A stretch of 64,000 bases of DNA from Hymenobacter yonginensis. Its GTDB lineage: Bacteria; Bacteroidota; Bacteroidia; Cytophagales; Hymenobacteraceae. The translations under genes and the position numbers were made by a program. Every line of letters begins with the position of its first letter. The first letter of the stretch is position 1. The notes beneath the pieces are model-generated. The model was not told the DNA's origin. It saw only the letters and a program-made list of their open reading frames with translations, and ran no database searches. Below are positions 51,818 through 60,152 of this stretch, piece after piece. The stretch is taken from the NCBI RefSeq assembly GCF_027625995.1, contig NZ_CP115396.1, positions 1,302,001-1,366,000 on the forward strand, in the 5' to 3' direction.

Positions 51818-53221
51818 TTACTCCACCTTCTTCTTACCCGCCGCCGGCTTTTCCTCCTTGGCTATCCAGATGGACTTCTGGTTTACGAACTCCCGGATGC
51901 CCAGGTACGACAGCTCGCGGCCGTAGCCCGACTTCTTCACGCCCCCAAACGGCATTTCCGGGGCCGACTTCACGAGGCTATTGACGAACACCGCGCCGGC
52001 TTCCACGCGCCGGGCCAGCGCCTCGCCGCGCGCCACGTCGGCCGTCCAGACGGAGCCGCCGAGGCCGAAGCGCGAGTCGTTGGCGAGGCGCACGGCGTCG
52101 TCGGCATCTTTGGCTTCCAGCACCAGCGCCACCGGCCCAAACAGTTCCTCGTCGTAGGCACGCTGGCCGGGCCGGATGTTGCTCAGAATCATGGGGCGGA
52201 ACAGGGCCGTTCCAGGCTCACTCTGGCCACCGTACAGCTCTACTTTGGCACCCTGCTTAATCGAGTCGTTCACCTGTTCGGTCAGCTCGTCGGCCAGGTC
52301 GGGGCGGGCGAGGGGGCCGTATTGCGTATCCTCCGCAAGCGGGTCGCCGGGCCGGAAGGCCAGCAGGTGGGTTTTCATCTTCGAGATGAATTCCTTCAGT
52401 ACCGGCTTCTCCACGATAAAGCGCTTGGCCGCAATGCAGCTCTGGCCGGCGTTGATCATGCGGGCCTGCGCGGCCGTTTTGGCGGCCACCTCAATATCGG
52501 CGTCGGCCAGCACGATGAAGGCGTCGGAGCCGCCCAGCTCTAGCACGGTTTTCTTGATGTAGCGCCCGGCCGTGGCGGCCACCTGGGCGCCGGCGGCTTC
52601 CGAGCCGGTGAGCGTCACGGCCCGCACCCGGTCGTCGGCAATGAGCGGCTCAATCAGGTCGGAGCCGATGAGCAGCGTACGGAACGTGGCAGGCGGGAAG
52701 CCGGCATCGTGGAAAATCTTTTCCAGCGCCAGCGCGCACTGCGGCACATTGGAGGCGTGCTTGAGCAGGCCCACGTTGCCGGCCATCAGGGCCGGGGCCG
52801 CGAAGCGCACCACCTGCCAGAACGGGAAGTTCCAGGGCATGATGGCCAGCACCACCCCAATGGGCTCGTGGCTGATGAAGCTGCGCTGGGCTTCGGTTTT
52901 GATGATGTCGTCGGCCAGAAACTGCTCGGCGTGCTCGGCGTAGTAGTCGCAGCAGAGGGCGCACTTCAGGGCTTCGGCCCGGCCGTCGGCCAGTGGCTTG
53001 CCCATTTCCACAGCCATCAGGCGGGCCAGCTCGTCCTGCCGCTCGCGCAGCAGCTCGGCGGCGCGGCGCATCAGGCGGGTGCGCTCAGCAAACGGCGTGG
53101 TGCGCCAGGTGGCGGCAGCGCGGTGGCTCTGGGTTACGATACGCTCGGTCTTCGACCAGGAAAATGCGCGAAACCGGCGCTCTACGCGGCCAGTGTAGGG
53201 GTTACGGGACTCAATGGGCAT
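51818..53221 (-). CDS. NAD(P)-dependent aldehyde dehydrogenase, succinate-semialdehyde type
   Basis: A 467-residue enzyme of the ALDH superfamily. The cofactor region IMPWNFPFWQVVRFAAPALM and the catalytic Glu in TVLELGGSDAFIVL and Cys in NAGQSCIAAKRFI are in place. The sequence APEMPFGGVKKSGYGRELSY near the C-terminus is typical of the succinate-semialdehyde (GabD/Sad-like) branch. A lysine-rich tail (EEKPAAGKKKVE) ends the chain. It would feed 4-aminobutyrate carbon into the TCA cycle, but no GABA transaminase is nearby. The ATG is at 53219-53221. Confidence 0.92.
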   Translation of the reverse strand: MPIESRNPYTGRVERRFRAFSWSKTERIVTQSHRAAATWRTTPFAERTRLMRRAAELLRERQDELARLMAVEMGKPLADGRAEALKCALCCDYYAEHAEQFLADDIIKTEAQRSFISHEPIGVVLAIMPWNFPFWQVVRFAAPALMAGNVGLLKHASNVPQCALALEKIFHDAGFPPATFRTLLIGSDLIEPLIADDRVRAVTLTGSEAAGAQVAATAGRYIKKTVLELGGSDAFIVLADADIEVAAKTAAQARMINAGQSCIAAKRFIVEKPVLKEFISKMKTHLLAFRPGDPLAEDTQYGPLARPDLADELTEQVNDSIKQGAKVELYGGQSEPGTALFRPMILSNIRPGQRAYDEELFGPVALVLEAKDADDAVRLANDSRFGLGGSVWTADVARGEALARRVEAGAVFVNSLVKSAPEMPFGGVKKSGYGRELSYLGIREFVNQKSIWIAKEEKPAAGKKKVE

Positions 53222-53461
53222 AGCAAAGGTGGGTAGGGAAAGAATCGGGCCGCCGGAAAGGCTCGACCGTAGAACAACTTATAGGCAAACGCAGCCGTAG
53301 CACGCAGGTTGCCATCAGGTGTGCCGGCGCAATTATGAATTAACCACCAGCCCCACGCGAACAATTGCCCGGGAAGTGTACTTTCGCTTGTCGGTAAGCT
53401 TTGCTTCATTGCTCACTCGTCTTATATCCCATTGCCCGTGAATGTCATTCCCCCCGAAGCC

Positions 53462-54001
53462 ATGCCCCCGATAGCCGATGGCGAAGACCTGCTGGTGCAG
53501 CGTCTGCGCGACCGGGACGAGGCGGCCATGACGCTATTCTACGACCGATACTCGGCTGCCCTCTACGGCGTTATCATGCGCGTCGTGAAGAAGGAAGAAG
53601 AAGCCGAAGACGTGCTGCAGGAAAGCATGGTCAAGATCTGGAACTCTTTTTCCTCCTATGATGCTAGCAAAGGCCGGCTATTCACGTGGGTAATGAACGT
53701 GAGCCGGAATTTAGCCATCGACAAAATCCGCTCCCGACAGTACCGCGTAGGTACTCGTACCCAGCCGCTTGAAGACAGCGCCGCAGTACGTGAGCCCGCT
53801 TCGCCCACGTTCCGGCCCGAGCACATCGGTTTGCAGGAAATGACCAAAAAACTCTCCCCTGACCAACAGCAGGTCGTTGATATGCTGTACTTCGGAGGCT
53901 ACACCCAGAGTGAGGTAGCCGACGAGCTGAATCTGCCGCTAGGCACGGTGAAAACCCGCGCCCGCGCTGCTATCAAGGTACTCTCTAAACTGATTCGATA
54001 G
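53462..54001 (+). CDS. ECF-type RNA polymerase sigma factor
   Basis: About 179 residues from the ATG at 53462; a GTG at 53438 would add eight. Region 2: DEAAMTLFYDRYSAALYGVI, then EAEDVLQESMVKIWNSFSSY with the core-binding helix, and RLFTWVMNVSRNLAIDKIRS for -10 recognition. Region 4: LSPDQQQVVDMLYFGGYTQS and EVADELNLPLGTVKTRARAA, the -35 helix-turn-helix. It is followed 2 bp later by an anti-sigma gene, so the pair forms an envelope-signal switch. It is probably autoregulated, but its own promoter was not identified. Confidence 0.92.
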   Translation: MPPIADGEDLLVQRLRDRDEAAMTLFYDRYSAALYGVIMRVVKKEEEAEDVLQESMVKIWNSFSSYDASKGRLFTWVMNVSRNLAIDKIRSRQYRVGTRTQPLEDSAAVREPASPTFRPEHIGLQEMTKKLSPDQQQVVDMLYFGGYTQSEVADELNLPLGTVKTRARAAIKVLSKLIR

Positions 54002-54003
54002 CC

Positions 54004-54948
54004 GTGGACATTCAGCAATATATCGAATCAGGCATTCTGGAAGAATACGCGCTAGGCGTACTCTCCGCCGCCGAAGCTGCTCAGGTAGAGCAGGTGGCTG
54101 CCGCCCATCCGGAGGTACAACACGAGCTGCAGGCCGTTATCGGCGGCCTGGATGCGTATGCCGAGGCCCACGCCATTGCGCCGCCGACCGCCATGCGGGA
54201 GCGGGTGCTGGCGGGCTGGCAGCAGGCCATCCGCAGCACTTCTGCCCCTGAAACGCCCGTGGTACCGTTCGTGCCCGCCGCCGCGCCTTCCACTGCTGAC
54301 GCTGCCCCACTGGGCGTGCCCACGGCCCCCATTGTGCCCGACCCCGTAACCAAGGACGAGCCGGTTATGCGCCCCATCAACAGCGCTCCGGAGCCAGTAT
54401 ATGAGGCCGCGCCACGCGCTGGTTTTGGCTGGCTGATGGCGGCCTCGGTGGCGCTGCTGCTGAGCCTGGCCGGCAACTACGTACTCTACAACCGCTGGCA
54501 GAACACCGAAACGGCTCTGTTTGCGGCTCAGAACGACCAGGCCCGCTTTGCCGCCACGCAGCAGGCTTCTGAAAAGCGCCTGCTCACCCAGGACCGCGAG
54601 CTGGCCGTGCTCCGCGACGAGCAGTACCAGAGCGTGATTCTGGCCGGCACACCGGCCGCGCCCTCGGCTAAAGCGCGGGTGCTTTACAACCCTACGACCA
54701 AAGCCGTGTACGTGAACGTGCGCAGCCTGCCCGCGCCACCCGCCGGCAAGCAGTATCAGCTCTGGGCCCTCGACAACGGCAAGCCCGTAGATGCCGGCGT
54801 ACTGGCCGCCACCACCGCCGCCGGCGACAGCCTGCAGCAGATGAAGGACATTGCCAGTGCCCAAGCCTTCGCCATGACGGTGGAGGATGCTGGTGGCAGC
54901 GTTTCGCCTACGCTTTCTACCATGACGGTGCTGGGCAAAATGCTTTAA
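54004..54948 (+). CDS. RskA-type membrane anti-sigma factor
   Basis: 314 residues from a GTG at 54004, two bases after the sigma stop, which implies coupling. The N-terminal part (DIQQYIESGILEEYALGVLS) is the sigma-binding domain, with a cysteine-free zinc-less form. A proline/alanine-rich linker (about 82-135) precedes one membrane span (GFGWLMAASVALLLSLAGNY, about 141-160). The periplasmic RskA domain follows: VLYNPTTKAVYVNVRSLPAP, KQYQLWALDNGKPVDAGVLA and the C-terminal FAMTVEDAGGSVSPT. Signal-driven proteolysis of such proteins releases the sigma factor. A terminator follows at 54968-55006. Confidence 0.92.
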   Translation: MDIQQYIESGILEEYALGVLSAAEAAQVEQVAAAHPEVQHELQAVIGGLDAYAEAHAIAPPTAMRERVLAGWQQAIRSTSAPETPVVPFVPAAAPSTADAAPLGVPTAPIVPDPVTKDEPVMRPINSAPEPVYEAAPRAGFGWLMAASVALLLSLAGNYVLYNRWQNTETALFAAQNDQARFAATQQASEKRLLTQDRELAVLRDEQYQSVILAGTPAAPSAKARVLYNPTTKAVYVNVRSLPAPPAGKQYQLWALDNGKPVDAGVLAATTAAGDSLQQMKDIASAQAFAMTVEDAGGSVSPTLSTMTVLGKML

Positions 54949-54967
54949 ACCGCGAAGCCACGTATCG

Positions 54968-55006
54968 GAAGGCGTGAAGAGGAAAACTTCTTCACGCCTT
55001 CTTTTT
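54968..55006 (+). terminator. Intrinsic terminator of the sigma/anti-sigma operon
   Basis: GAAGGCGTGAAGA (54968-54980) pairs perfectly with TCTTCACGCCTTC (54989-55001), then five T. Confidence 0.93.
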
Positions 55007-55075
55007 GTCAGGTAGTTTCTGGCCGGATTGGTGTTATTTAGACTGGAAAATCTCTTTTCACCAGACTTTACAGTA

Positions 55076-55624
55076 GTGCACGGTACCATCTTCACGCTTC
55101 TGAAGCGCTACGTTCAAACGCAGTACGACCACAGTACGTGGGTGCGGCTGATGGAAGCGGCGGGCCTGAGCGCCACCAGCTTCGATCATAAAAACGTGTA
55201 TCCCGACGAGCACATGTATGCGCTGGTCGGGCACGCCGCCGAAATGACCGGCCTCTCGGCGCAGGAACTGCACGAGAAATTCGGGGAGTACCTGGTGCCC
55301 GACCTGATGTATATGTACCAGAAGCTGCTGCAACCCCAGTGGACCACGCTGGACATGCTGGAGCACACCGAAAACACCATGCACCGGCAGGTCCGGCAGG
55401 AGCACGCCGAAAACGCCCCGCCCGTGCTGCAGGTCACGCGCCTCTCGCCCGACGAACTGGAAATCAACTACGTATCGAAGCGGCGCATGGGGGCGCTGGC
55501 CGTGGGCATCGTGCGCGGCATTGCCACTTACTACGACGAGGCCGACCGCATCCTGGTAGAGCCCGAAACCAGCGAGGACGGCGAGCATGTCCGCATCCGG
55601 GTGCGCCGGGTGGCGGCGGCCTGA
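55076..55624 (+). CDS. Stand-alone H-NOX (heme-nitric oxide/oxygen binding) protein
   Basis: 182 residues from a GTG at 55076, read MHGTIFTLLKRYVQTQYDHS, the normal H-NOX N-terminus; the frame to 55028 adds nothing family-like. The heme-ligand histidine is His103 in ENTMHRQVRQEH. The YxSxR heme-propionate motif is Tyr132-Ser134-Arg136 (INYVSKRRM). APPVLQVTRLSPDELEI and the C-terminal GIVRGIATYYDEA also fit. It should bind NO, and possibly O2. H-NOX proteins usually sit next to a kinase or cyclase gene; here none is adjacent. Downstream, 65 bp away, begins an arsenosugar-type block. Confidence 0.9.
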   Translation: MHGTIFTLLKRYVQTQYDHSTWVRLMEAAGLSATSFDHKNVYPDEHMYALVGHAAEMTGLSAQELHEKFGEYLVPDLMYMYQKLLQPQWTTLDMLEHTENTMHRQVRQEHAENAPPVLQVTRLSPDELEINYVSKRRMGALAVGIVRGIATYYDEADRILVEPETSEDGEHVRIRVRRVAAA

Positions 55625-55689
55625 GGTCAGTCGACCCGCCTGTCCATCCATCAGAATCTATTCTCTCTCACCACATTCTATTTCTTCCC

Positions 55690-56028
55690 ATGGAAAAGTC
55701 AACCTATTACAATCCGGCCGACCTGGCCAAATTTGGCAACATCACCGAGTGGCAGCCCGAAATGGGCAACAAGTTTTTCGCCTACTACGCCGAGGTGTTC
55801 AAGGATGGCGCACTGTCGGAGCGCGAGAAGTCGCTGATTGCGCTGGCGGTGGCCCATGCCGTGCAGTGCCCCTATTGCATCGATGCCTACACCTCTGACT
55901 CGCTGCAAAAAGGCGCCGACGAAGCCCAGATGATGGAGGCGGTGCACGTGGCGGCTGCCATCAAGGGCGGCGCGGCTTTGGTACACGGCGTGCAGATGAT
56001 GAACAAGGCCAAGGAGCTATCCATGTAA
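55690..56028 (+). CDS. Arsenosugar-associated peroxidase-like protein (AhpD fold)
   Basis: 112 residues from the ATG at 55690 (MEKSTYYNPADLAKFGNITE). The AhpD/carboxymuconolactone-decarboxylase fold shows in FAYYAEVFKDGALSEREKSL and HAVQCPYCIDAYTSDSLQKG, with the redox pair Cys-x-x-Cys in QCPYCID. Proteins of this kind are annotated as arsenosugar biosynthesis-associated because they sit beside arsS, as here. A thiol-peroxidase or reductase role toward arsenicals is likely but not proved. Its TAA stop forms the first bases of the palindromic element that fills the gap to arsS. Confidence 0.87.
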   Translation: MEKSTYYNPADLAKFGNITEWQPEMGNKFFAYYAEVFKDGALSEREKSLIALAVAHAVQCPYCIDAYTSDSLQKGADEAQMMEAVHVAAAIKGGAALVHGVQMMNKAKELSM

Positions 56029-56157
56029 ATCGCTGATTTGCGCTGATTGAGGTGATTTTGCTGATTTTTTCAGTCAGATATTATGCCCTTTCAGTAGCAG
56101 TTTCTGGTGACCAGTAATCAGTGAAATCAATCCAACCAGCGTAAATCAGCGATTTAT
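56026..56157. repeat. Inverted-repeat element spanning exactly from one stop to the next start
   Basis: The left arm begins with the TAA stop (TAAATCGCTGATTTGCGCTG at 56026) and the right arm ends with its complement at 56157, inside the arsS ATG. Arms of about 41 bp pair with some mismatches. The middle is AT-rich. Confidence 0.88.
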
Positions 56158-57205
56158 GAAATCTCTCCAGGCGCGCCACGCGCTATTGGCCGATACTGGC
56201 TACCAACTGACGGTTCTTTCGCAGGCGGATGCCGCCGGGGCGCACCTGCCGGCGTTTGCGCACAAGCTGCGCGAAACCGGCCTGCTGCCGTTGCGCCCAA
56301 CCAGCCTGCGCGTGATGCAGATCAACGTGGGCAAAATGTGCAACCAGGTCTGCAAGCACTGCCATGTAGACGCCGGGCCCGACCGCACCGAAATCATGAC
56401 CCGCGAAACCATGCAGCAGTGCCTGGCAGCGCTGGCGCAGTCGGACATCCAGGTGGTGGACCTAACGGGCGGAGCGCCGGAGATGAACCCGGACTTCCGC
56501 TGGCTGGTGGAGCAGATTTCGGCTCTGGGCCGGCAGACCATTGTGCGCTGCAACCTCACCATCATCGTGGCCAACAAGAAATACCACGATTTGCCGGAGT
56601 TCTTTGCCAAGCACCGGGTGCAGGTGGTGTCGTCGTTGCCGCACTTCTCGGCGGCCCGCACCGATGCCCAGCGGGGCGAAGGCGTGTTTGGGCGTTCCAT
56701 CCGGGCGCTGCAGATGCTGAACGAGGTGGGCTATGGCGTGGAAGGATCGGGCTTGCAGCTGGATCTGGTGTTCAACCCGTCGGGGGCGTTTCTGCCCGGC
56801 AATCAGGCGTCGCTGGAGCGCGAGTTCAAGCAGCGGCTGCTGCGCGAGCATGGCATCGTGTTCAACAACCTGCTGGCCATCACCAACCTGCCCGTGAGCC
56901 GCTTCCTGGAGTATCTGCTGGAAAGCGGCAACTACGAGAGCTACATGGAGAAGCTGGTGGCCGCCTACAACCCCACGGCGGCCGAAAACGTGATGTGCCG
57001 CAGCACGCTCAGCGTGAGCTGGGACGGCCTGCTCTACGACTGCGACTTCAACCAGATGCTGGAACTGCCCGTGGCCGCCACCGCCCCCCAGCACATCCGC
57101 GACTTCGACGAAGCGGCGCTCAATGCTCGGGCCATCGTGGTAAACCAGCATTGCTTTGGCTGCACAGCTGGTGCGGGCTCCAGTTGCGGCGGCGCTACCA
57201 CGTAG
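56156..57205 (+). CDS. arsS: Arsenosugar biosynthesis radical SAM protein ArsS
   Basis: A 349-residue radical SAM enzyme. The ATG at 56156 is clear. The iron-sulfur cluster site is CNQVCKHCHVDAGP (Cys62, Cys66, Cys69). DLTGGAPEMNPDF follows the usual GGxP turn. The C-terminal half is the ArsS-specific domain, with CDFNQMLELP and the cysteine cluster HCFGCTAGAGSSCGG at the end. ArsS is thought to add a 5'-deoxyadenosyl group to dimethylated arsenic, leading to arsenosugars. Some homologues carry selenocysteine; here all these positions are cysteine codons. The methyltransferase ArsM is not in the window. Confidence 0.93.
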   Translation: MKSLQARHALLADTGYQLTVLSQADAAGAHLPAFAHKLRETGLLPLRPTSLRVMQINVGKMCNQVCKHCHVDAGPDRTEIMTRETMQQCLAALAQSDIQVVDLTGGAPEMNPDFRWLVEQISALGRQTIVRCNLTIIVANKKYHDLPEFFAKHRVQVVSSLPHFSAARTDAQRGEGVFGRSIRALQMLNEVGYGVEGSGLQLDLVFNPSGAFLPGNQASLEREFKQRLLREHGIVFNNLLAITNLPVSRFLEYLLESGNYESYMEKLVAAYNPTAAENVMCRSTLSVSWDGLLYDCDFNQMLELPVAATAPQHIRDFDEAALNARAIVVNQHCFGCTAGAGSSCGGATT

Positions 57206-57247
57206 CCACTTCGGCCAGCGCAACTGCCATAAACCGCACCACTAAAT

Positions 57248-57811
57248 ATGCTGAATCGCCTTGTACATAAGCTGGCCTGGCTGCGCCGCACGAGTTTGGT
57301 GTCGTCGGGGCTGTGGCTGCTGGCGCTGGGGGCCTGCGGGCGGGAGCGGCAGGGCGAGCCGGCCCGTAACAACACCGCTTACGACCAGCTGCTGAAAACG
57401 CTGTACCGCAACACGGTGCCGCTGATGCAGCCGGCTCAGCTGGCCGCCCTGCAGGCCAAGCCCGGCGGCGTGGTGCTGCTGGACACCCGCACGCCCGAAG
57501 AGTACCGCATCAGCCACCTGCAGGGCGCCCGGTTTGTGGACTTCGGCACCTTCGAAAAGGCCGAGTTTCGCGATGTGCCCCGCGACCGGCCGGTGGTGGT
57601 GTACTGCTCGGTGGGCTACCGGAGCGAGCGGGTAGGGGAGCGGCTGCGCGCCCTCGGCTTTCGCGACGTGCGCAACCTCTACGGCGGTATTTTCCAGTGG
57701 GTGAACGACGGCTACCCGGTGTTCAACGCCCAGGGCCGCACCGACGAAGTACACCCATACTCGGTGCTGTGGAGCCCGTGGCTGAAAAAAGGCCGTAAGG
57801 TATACGAGTAG
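57248..57811 (+). CDS. Rhodanese-domain lipoprotein
   Basis: 187 residues from the ATG at 57248. The N-terminus has a basic stretch and a hydrophobic core ending SGLWLLALGAC, a lipobox with Cys30. The rhodanese domain follows: VVLLDTRTPEEYRISHLQGA and the active-site loop VYCSVGYRSE with catalytic Cys120, then GFRDVRNLYGGIFQWVNDGY. Rhodaneses carry sulfur as a persulfide. At the envelope and next to arsS it might handle thio-arsenicals, which is inference only. It is 42 bp after arsS. Confidence 0.88.
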   Translation: MLNRLVHKLAWLRRTSLVSSGLWLLALGACGRERQGEPARNNTAYDQLLKTLYRNTVPLMQPAQLAALQAKPGGVVLLDTRTPEEYRISHLQGARFVDFGTFEKAEFRDVPRDRPVVVYCSVGYRSERVGERLRALGFRDVRNLYGGIFQWVNDGYPVFNAQGRTDEVHPYSVLWSPWLKKGRKVYE

Positions 57812-57830
57812 GCGCGTCGGTCCTGACGCT

Positions 57831-57976
57831 GTGTAGCGCGAACTTTGTAGTTCGCGCCTCCGCGCCGATGGAACGGCTACGGATGTAGCGCGAACTTTGT
57901 AGTTCGCGTCCTCGCACCGTTGAAACGAAATCGTCCGGGCGGCGCGGAGGCGCGAACTACAAAGTTCGCGCTACAC
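57831..57976. repeat. Palindromic element, GCGAACT family, copy 2 (double)
   Basis: TAGCGCGAACTTTGTAGTTC occurs directly at 57834 and again at 57886, and inverted at the right end (to 57973). The outer ends GTGTAGCGCG and CGCGCTACAC close the element. It fills the spacer before the TIGR04282-type gene. Confidence 0.9.
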
Positions 57977-58027
57977 AGCGGCGTCACGTCAGCTTCTCAC
58001 TCATTGCTTTTAAATTCTCTTCCGCTT

Positions 58028-58657
58028 ATGTCTACCACCAGTGCCAACCCTGCTCACCAGCACCTGCTCGTTTTCGCCCGTCATCCGGAGCTGGGCAAGG
58101 TGAAAACCCGACTGGCCGCCGGCATCGGCAACGAAGCGGCGCTGGCCGTGTACCGGGAGCTGCTGGCCCATACCCGGGCCGTGGCACAGGCGCTGCCCGC
58201 CCATAAAACCGTGTGGCTGGCCGAAGCCCCCACGACCACCCCCGACAGCGCCGACGCCTGGCCTGACTACGAGCAGCAGCTACAGTTTCCCGGCGACCTG
58301 GGGGCCCGTATGTTGACGGCTTTTGCCCACGCCTTCAATCAGGGCGCCCGCGCCGTGCTCATCGTCGGGACGGATTGCCCGGGTTTATCCACGGCTATTC
58401 TGGAGCAGGCATACGCTGTGCTGGCTACGCATGACCTGGTTGTAGGGCCGGCTGAGGATGGCGGGTATTACCTATTGGGAATGAAAGAGTTGTGCGAAGA
58501 TGTTTTTCTTGGAAAAAGCTGGAGCACCGACTCCGTGCTGTTCCACACCCTGGCCGACGCCGACCGGCTGGGCCTGACCGTCGCACAGCTGCCCACGCTG
58601 CGCGACGTAGACGATGCCGCCGACTTGGCAGCCTGGCGCGCTACTTCCGGCGCGTAG
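58028..58657 (+). CDS. TIGR04282-type (DUF2064) glycosyltransferase of arsenosugar clusters
   Basis: 209 residues from the ATG at 58028 (MSTTSANPAHQHLLVFARHP); the longer frame translates the repeat. Family motifs: FARHPELGKVKTRLAAGIG, DLGARMLTAFAHAF, VLIVGTDCPGL and VVGPAEDGGYYLLGMKE, which form a nucleotide-sugar-binding GT-A-like fold. Proteins of this group are annotated in arsenosugar loci as the glycosyltransferase. It is convergent with the GT-C type gene (33 bp apart). Confidence 0.9.
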   Translation: MSTTSANPAHQHLLVFARHPELGKVKTRLAAGIGNEAALAVYRELLAHTRAVAQALPAHKTVWLAEAPTTTPDSADAWPDYEQQLQFPGDLGARMLTAFAHAFNQGARAVLIVGTDCPGLSTAILEQAYAVLATHDLVVGPAEDGGYYLLGMKELCEDVFLGKSWSTDSVLFHTLADADRLGLTVAQLPTLRDVDDAADLAAWRATSGA

Positions 58658-58690
58658 CAGCCGCGGCCGGATTCAGACTCCGGCCAGCAG

Positions 58691-60109
58691 CTAAGCAGCC
58701 GGACGTACCAGCCGCCGCCGATAATCCCAAACCATAGCGCCCAGCAGCCCGCCATATTCCAGCGCCAGCAGCCACGGATTCTCGGTGTAGGCTGTGGTCT
58801 GGTAGGCCGCGTACGACAGCACCACCAGCCCCGACCAGGCGAAGGCGTAGCGGTAGCGCGTGAACACGCTCAGGGCCAGCAGCGGCGTCAGGTACCAGGG
58901 GTGCACGATGGTGGCCAGCAGGTAGTAGCCCGTAAGCAGCAGCAGCAGGGTGGCCGGCAGTGCGGCCCAGGTTGGGCGCTTTTCGCCGAAAGTCAGCAAC
59001 AGGATCCAAGCCACGCTGCCCAGCGCCAGCGCCGGCCCGATGCGGGCAATCTGGTTGTAGCCGGTGAGGTAGTAGCCGCCGGCGCGCAGCAGGTAATACA
59101 CGCTGGCATTGAACTCGAAGCTGCGGAAGTACAGGTTGAGGCTGCGGCCGATGTTGCGGGTCAGCTTCGTAGACACAAACGGCGCGAATAGCAGCGCCAC
59201 AGTCAGCAGTGTGAGGGCGCCGTAGGCTGCCGTGCGCCACCAGCCCAGCCGGCGCAGCAGCAGTGGCAGCAGCAGCAGCGGCAGCAGCTTGGTGCCCACC
59301 GCCAGCCCCAGCGCCCCCGCCGACACCGCCCAGCGTCCCCGCACCAGCAGCCACAGCGCCAGCAGCAGCAGCGCCACCACTAGGGCCTCGAAGTGCAGGT
59401 TACCAGTCAGCTCCACCAGCACCAACGGGTTGAGCAGGTACCACAGCGCCCGTTGCCGGGGCAGACCCAGCTGCCGCAGCAGCGCCAGCAGCAGCCCGGC
59501 CGTGGCGGCTTCGGCCAGCAGCAGCACCAGCCGCATCAGCATGACCGCGCCCCGCTCATGGGCCGGAAAAATTCCCGACGCTGCCCCAAACACCGCTTGG
59601 CACACCGGCGGATACACGGAGTAGTAATGCGGCGAGTTCAGCTTCGGATAGAGCGTCTGGAGTTCCTCAGCAACGGGCCGGGGCGAGGTAGTTACCGGCC
59701 GGGGCGGGGTCGGGTTGGCCTGAATATCAGCCGCTGGACTGTCTGCCACGAGTTCATCCGGGCGGTACTGATAGGGGTTGAGGCCGGCGGCCACCAGCAG
59801 GCCGTCCCAGCGGAAGCGGTGGTAGTCGTCGGAGAGGGCGGGGAGGGCCGGCAGCCACAGCAGCCGCAGCAGCAGCGCCGCCAGTAGGCCCGCCCGCAGC
59901 GGCAGCCGTGAGTGTAGCAGCCACGCATACGCCCCAAATGCCACCGCCAGCAGCCCCAGCAGCAGCTCGAATTCTGCCCGCGGCGTGGCGTAGGCCAGCC
60001 CCGCATACGCCCCGCCCGAAACCAGCAGGGCCAGCCATTGTCGGCCGGTTATCGGCCGCGAATCGTTAGCAAGCGGCTCAGGTGAGTGTTTGTCTGTCAG
60101 GCTGTTCAT
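58691..60109 (-). CDS. Polytopic GT-C fold glycosyltransferase
   Basis: A 472-residue membrane protein with about a dozen spans. The ATG is at 60107-60109. Features of polyprenol-sugar-using GT-C enzymes: the Asp pair in LPALSDDYHRFRWDGLLVAA after the first spans, the periplasmic loop with HYYSVYPPVCQAVF, and VGTKLLPLLLLPLLL. It resembles mannosyl/glucosyltransferases of Bacteroidota. It is the last of three same-strand genes (62458 to 58691) with a GT2 of dolichyl-phosphate-mannose-synthase type at the head, so a lipid-linked sugar donor could be made and used here. Confidence 0.82.
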   Translation of the reverse strand: MNSLTDKHSPEPLANDSRPITGRQWLALLVSGGAYAGLAYATPRAEFELLLGLLAVAFGAYAWLLHSRLPLRAGLLAALLLRLLWLPALPALSDDYHRFRWDGLLVAAGLNPYQYRPDELVADSPAADIQANPTPPRPVTTSPRPVAEELQTLYPKLNSPHYYSVYPPVCQAVFGAASGIFPAHERGAVMLMRLVLLLAEAATAGLLLALLRQLGLPRQRALWYLLNPLVLVELTGNLHFEALVVALLLLALWLLVRGRWAVSAGALGLAVGTKLLPLLLLPLLLRRLGWWRTAAYGALTLLTVALLFAPFVSTKLTRNIGRSLNLYFRSFEFNASVYYLLRAGGYYLTGYNQIARIGPALALGSVAWILLLTFGEKRPTWAALPATLLLLLTGYYLLATIVHPWYLTPLLALSVFTRYRYAFAWSGLVVLSYAAYQTTAYTENPWLLALEYGGLLGAMVWDYRRRLVRPAA

Positions 60110-60152
60110 GCCGGGTAGCTAATCTGTTGGATGAAGTAGCTGACGACTGGTA

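Noticed and set aside
56156-57205. ArsS as a selenoprotein
   Set aside because: All expected positions are cysteine codons and no in-frame TGA is present.
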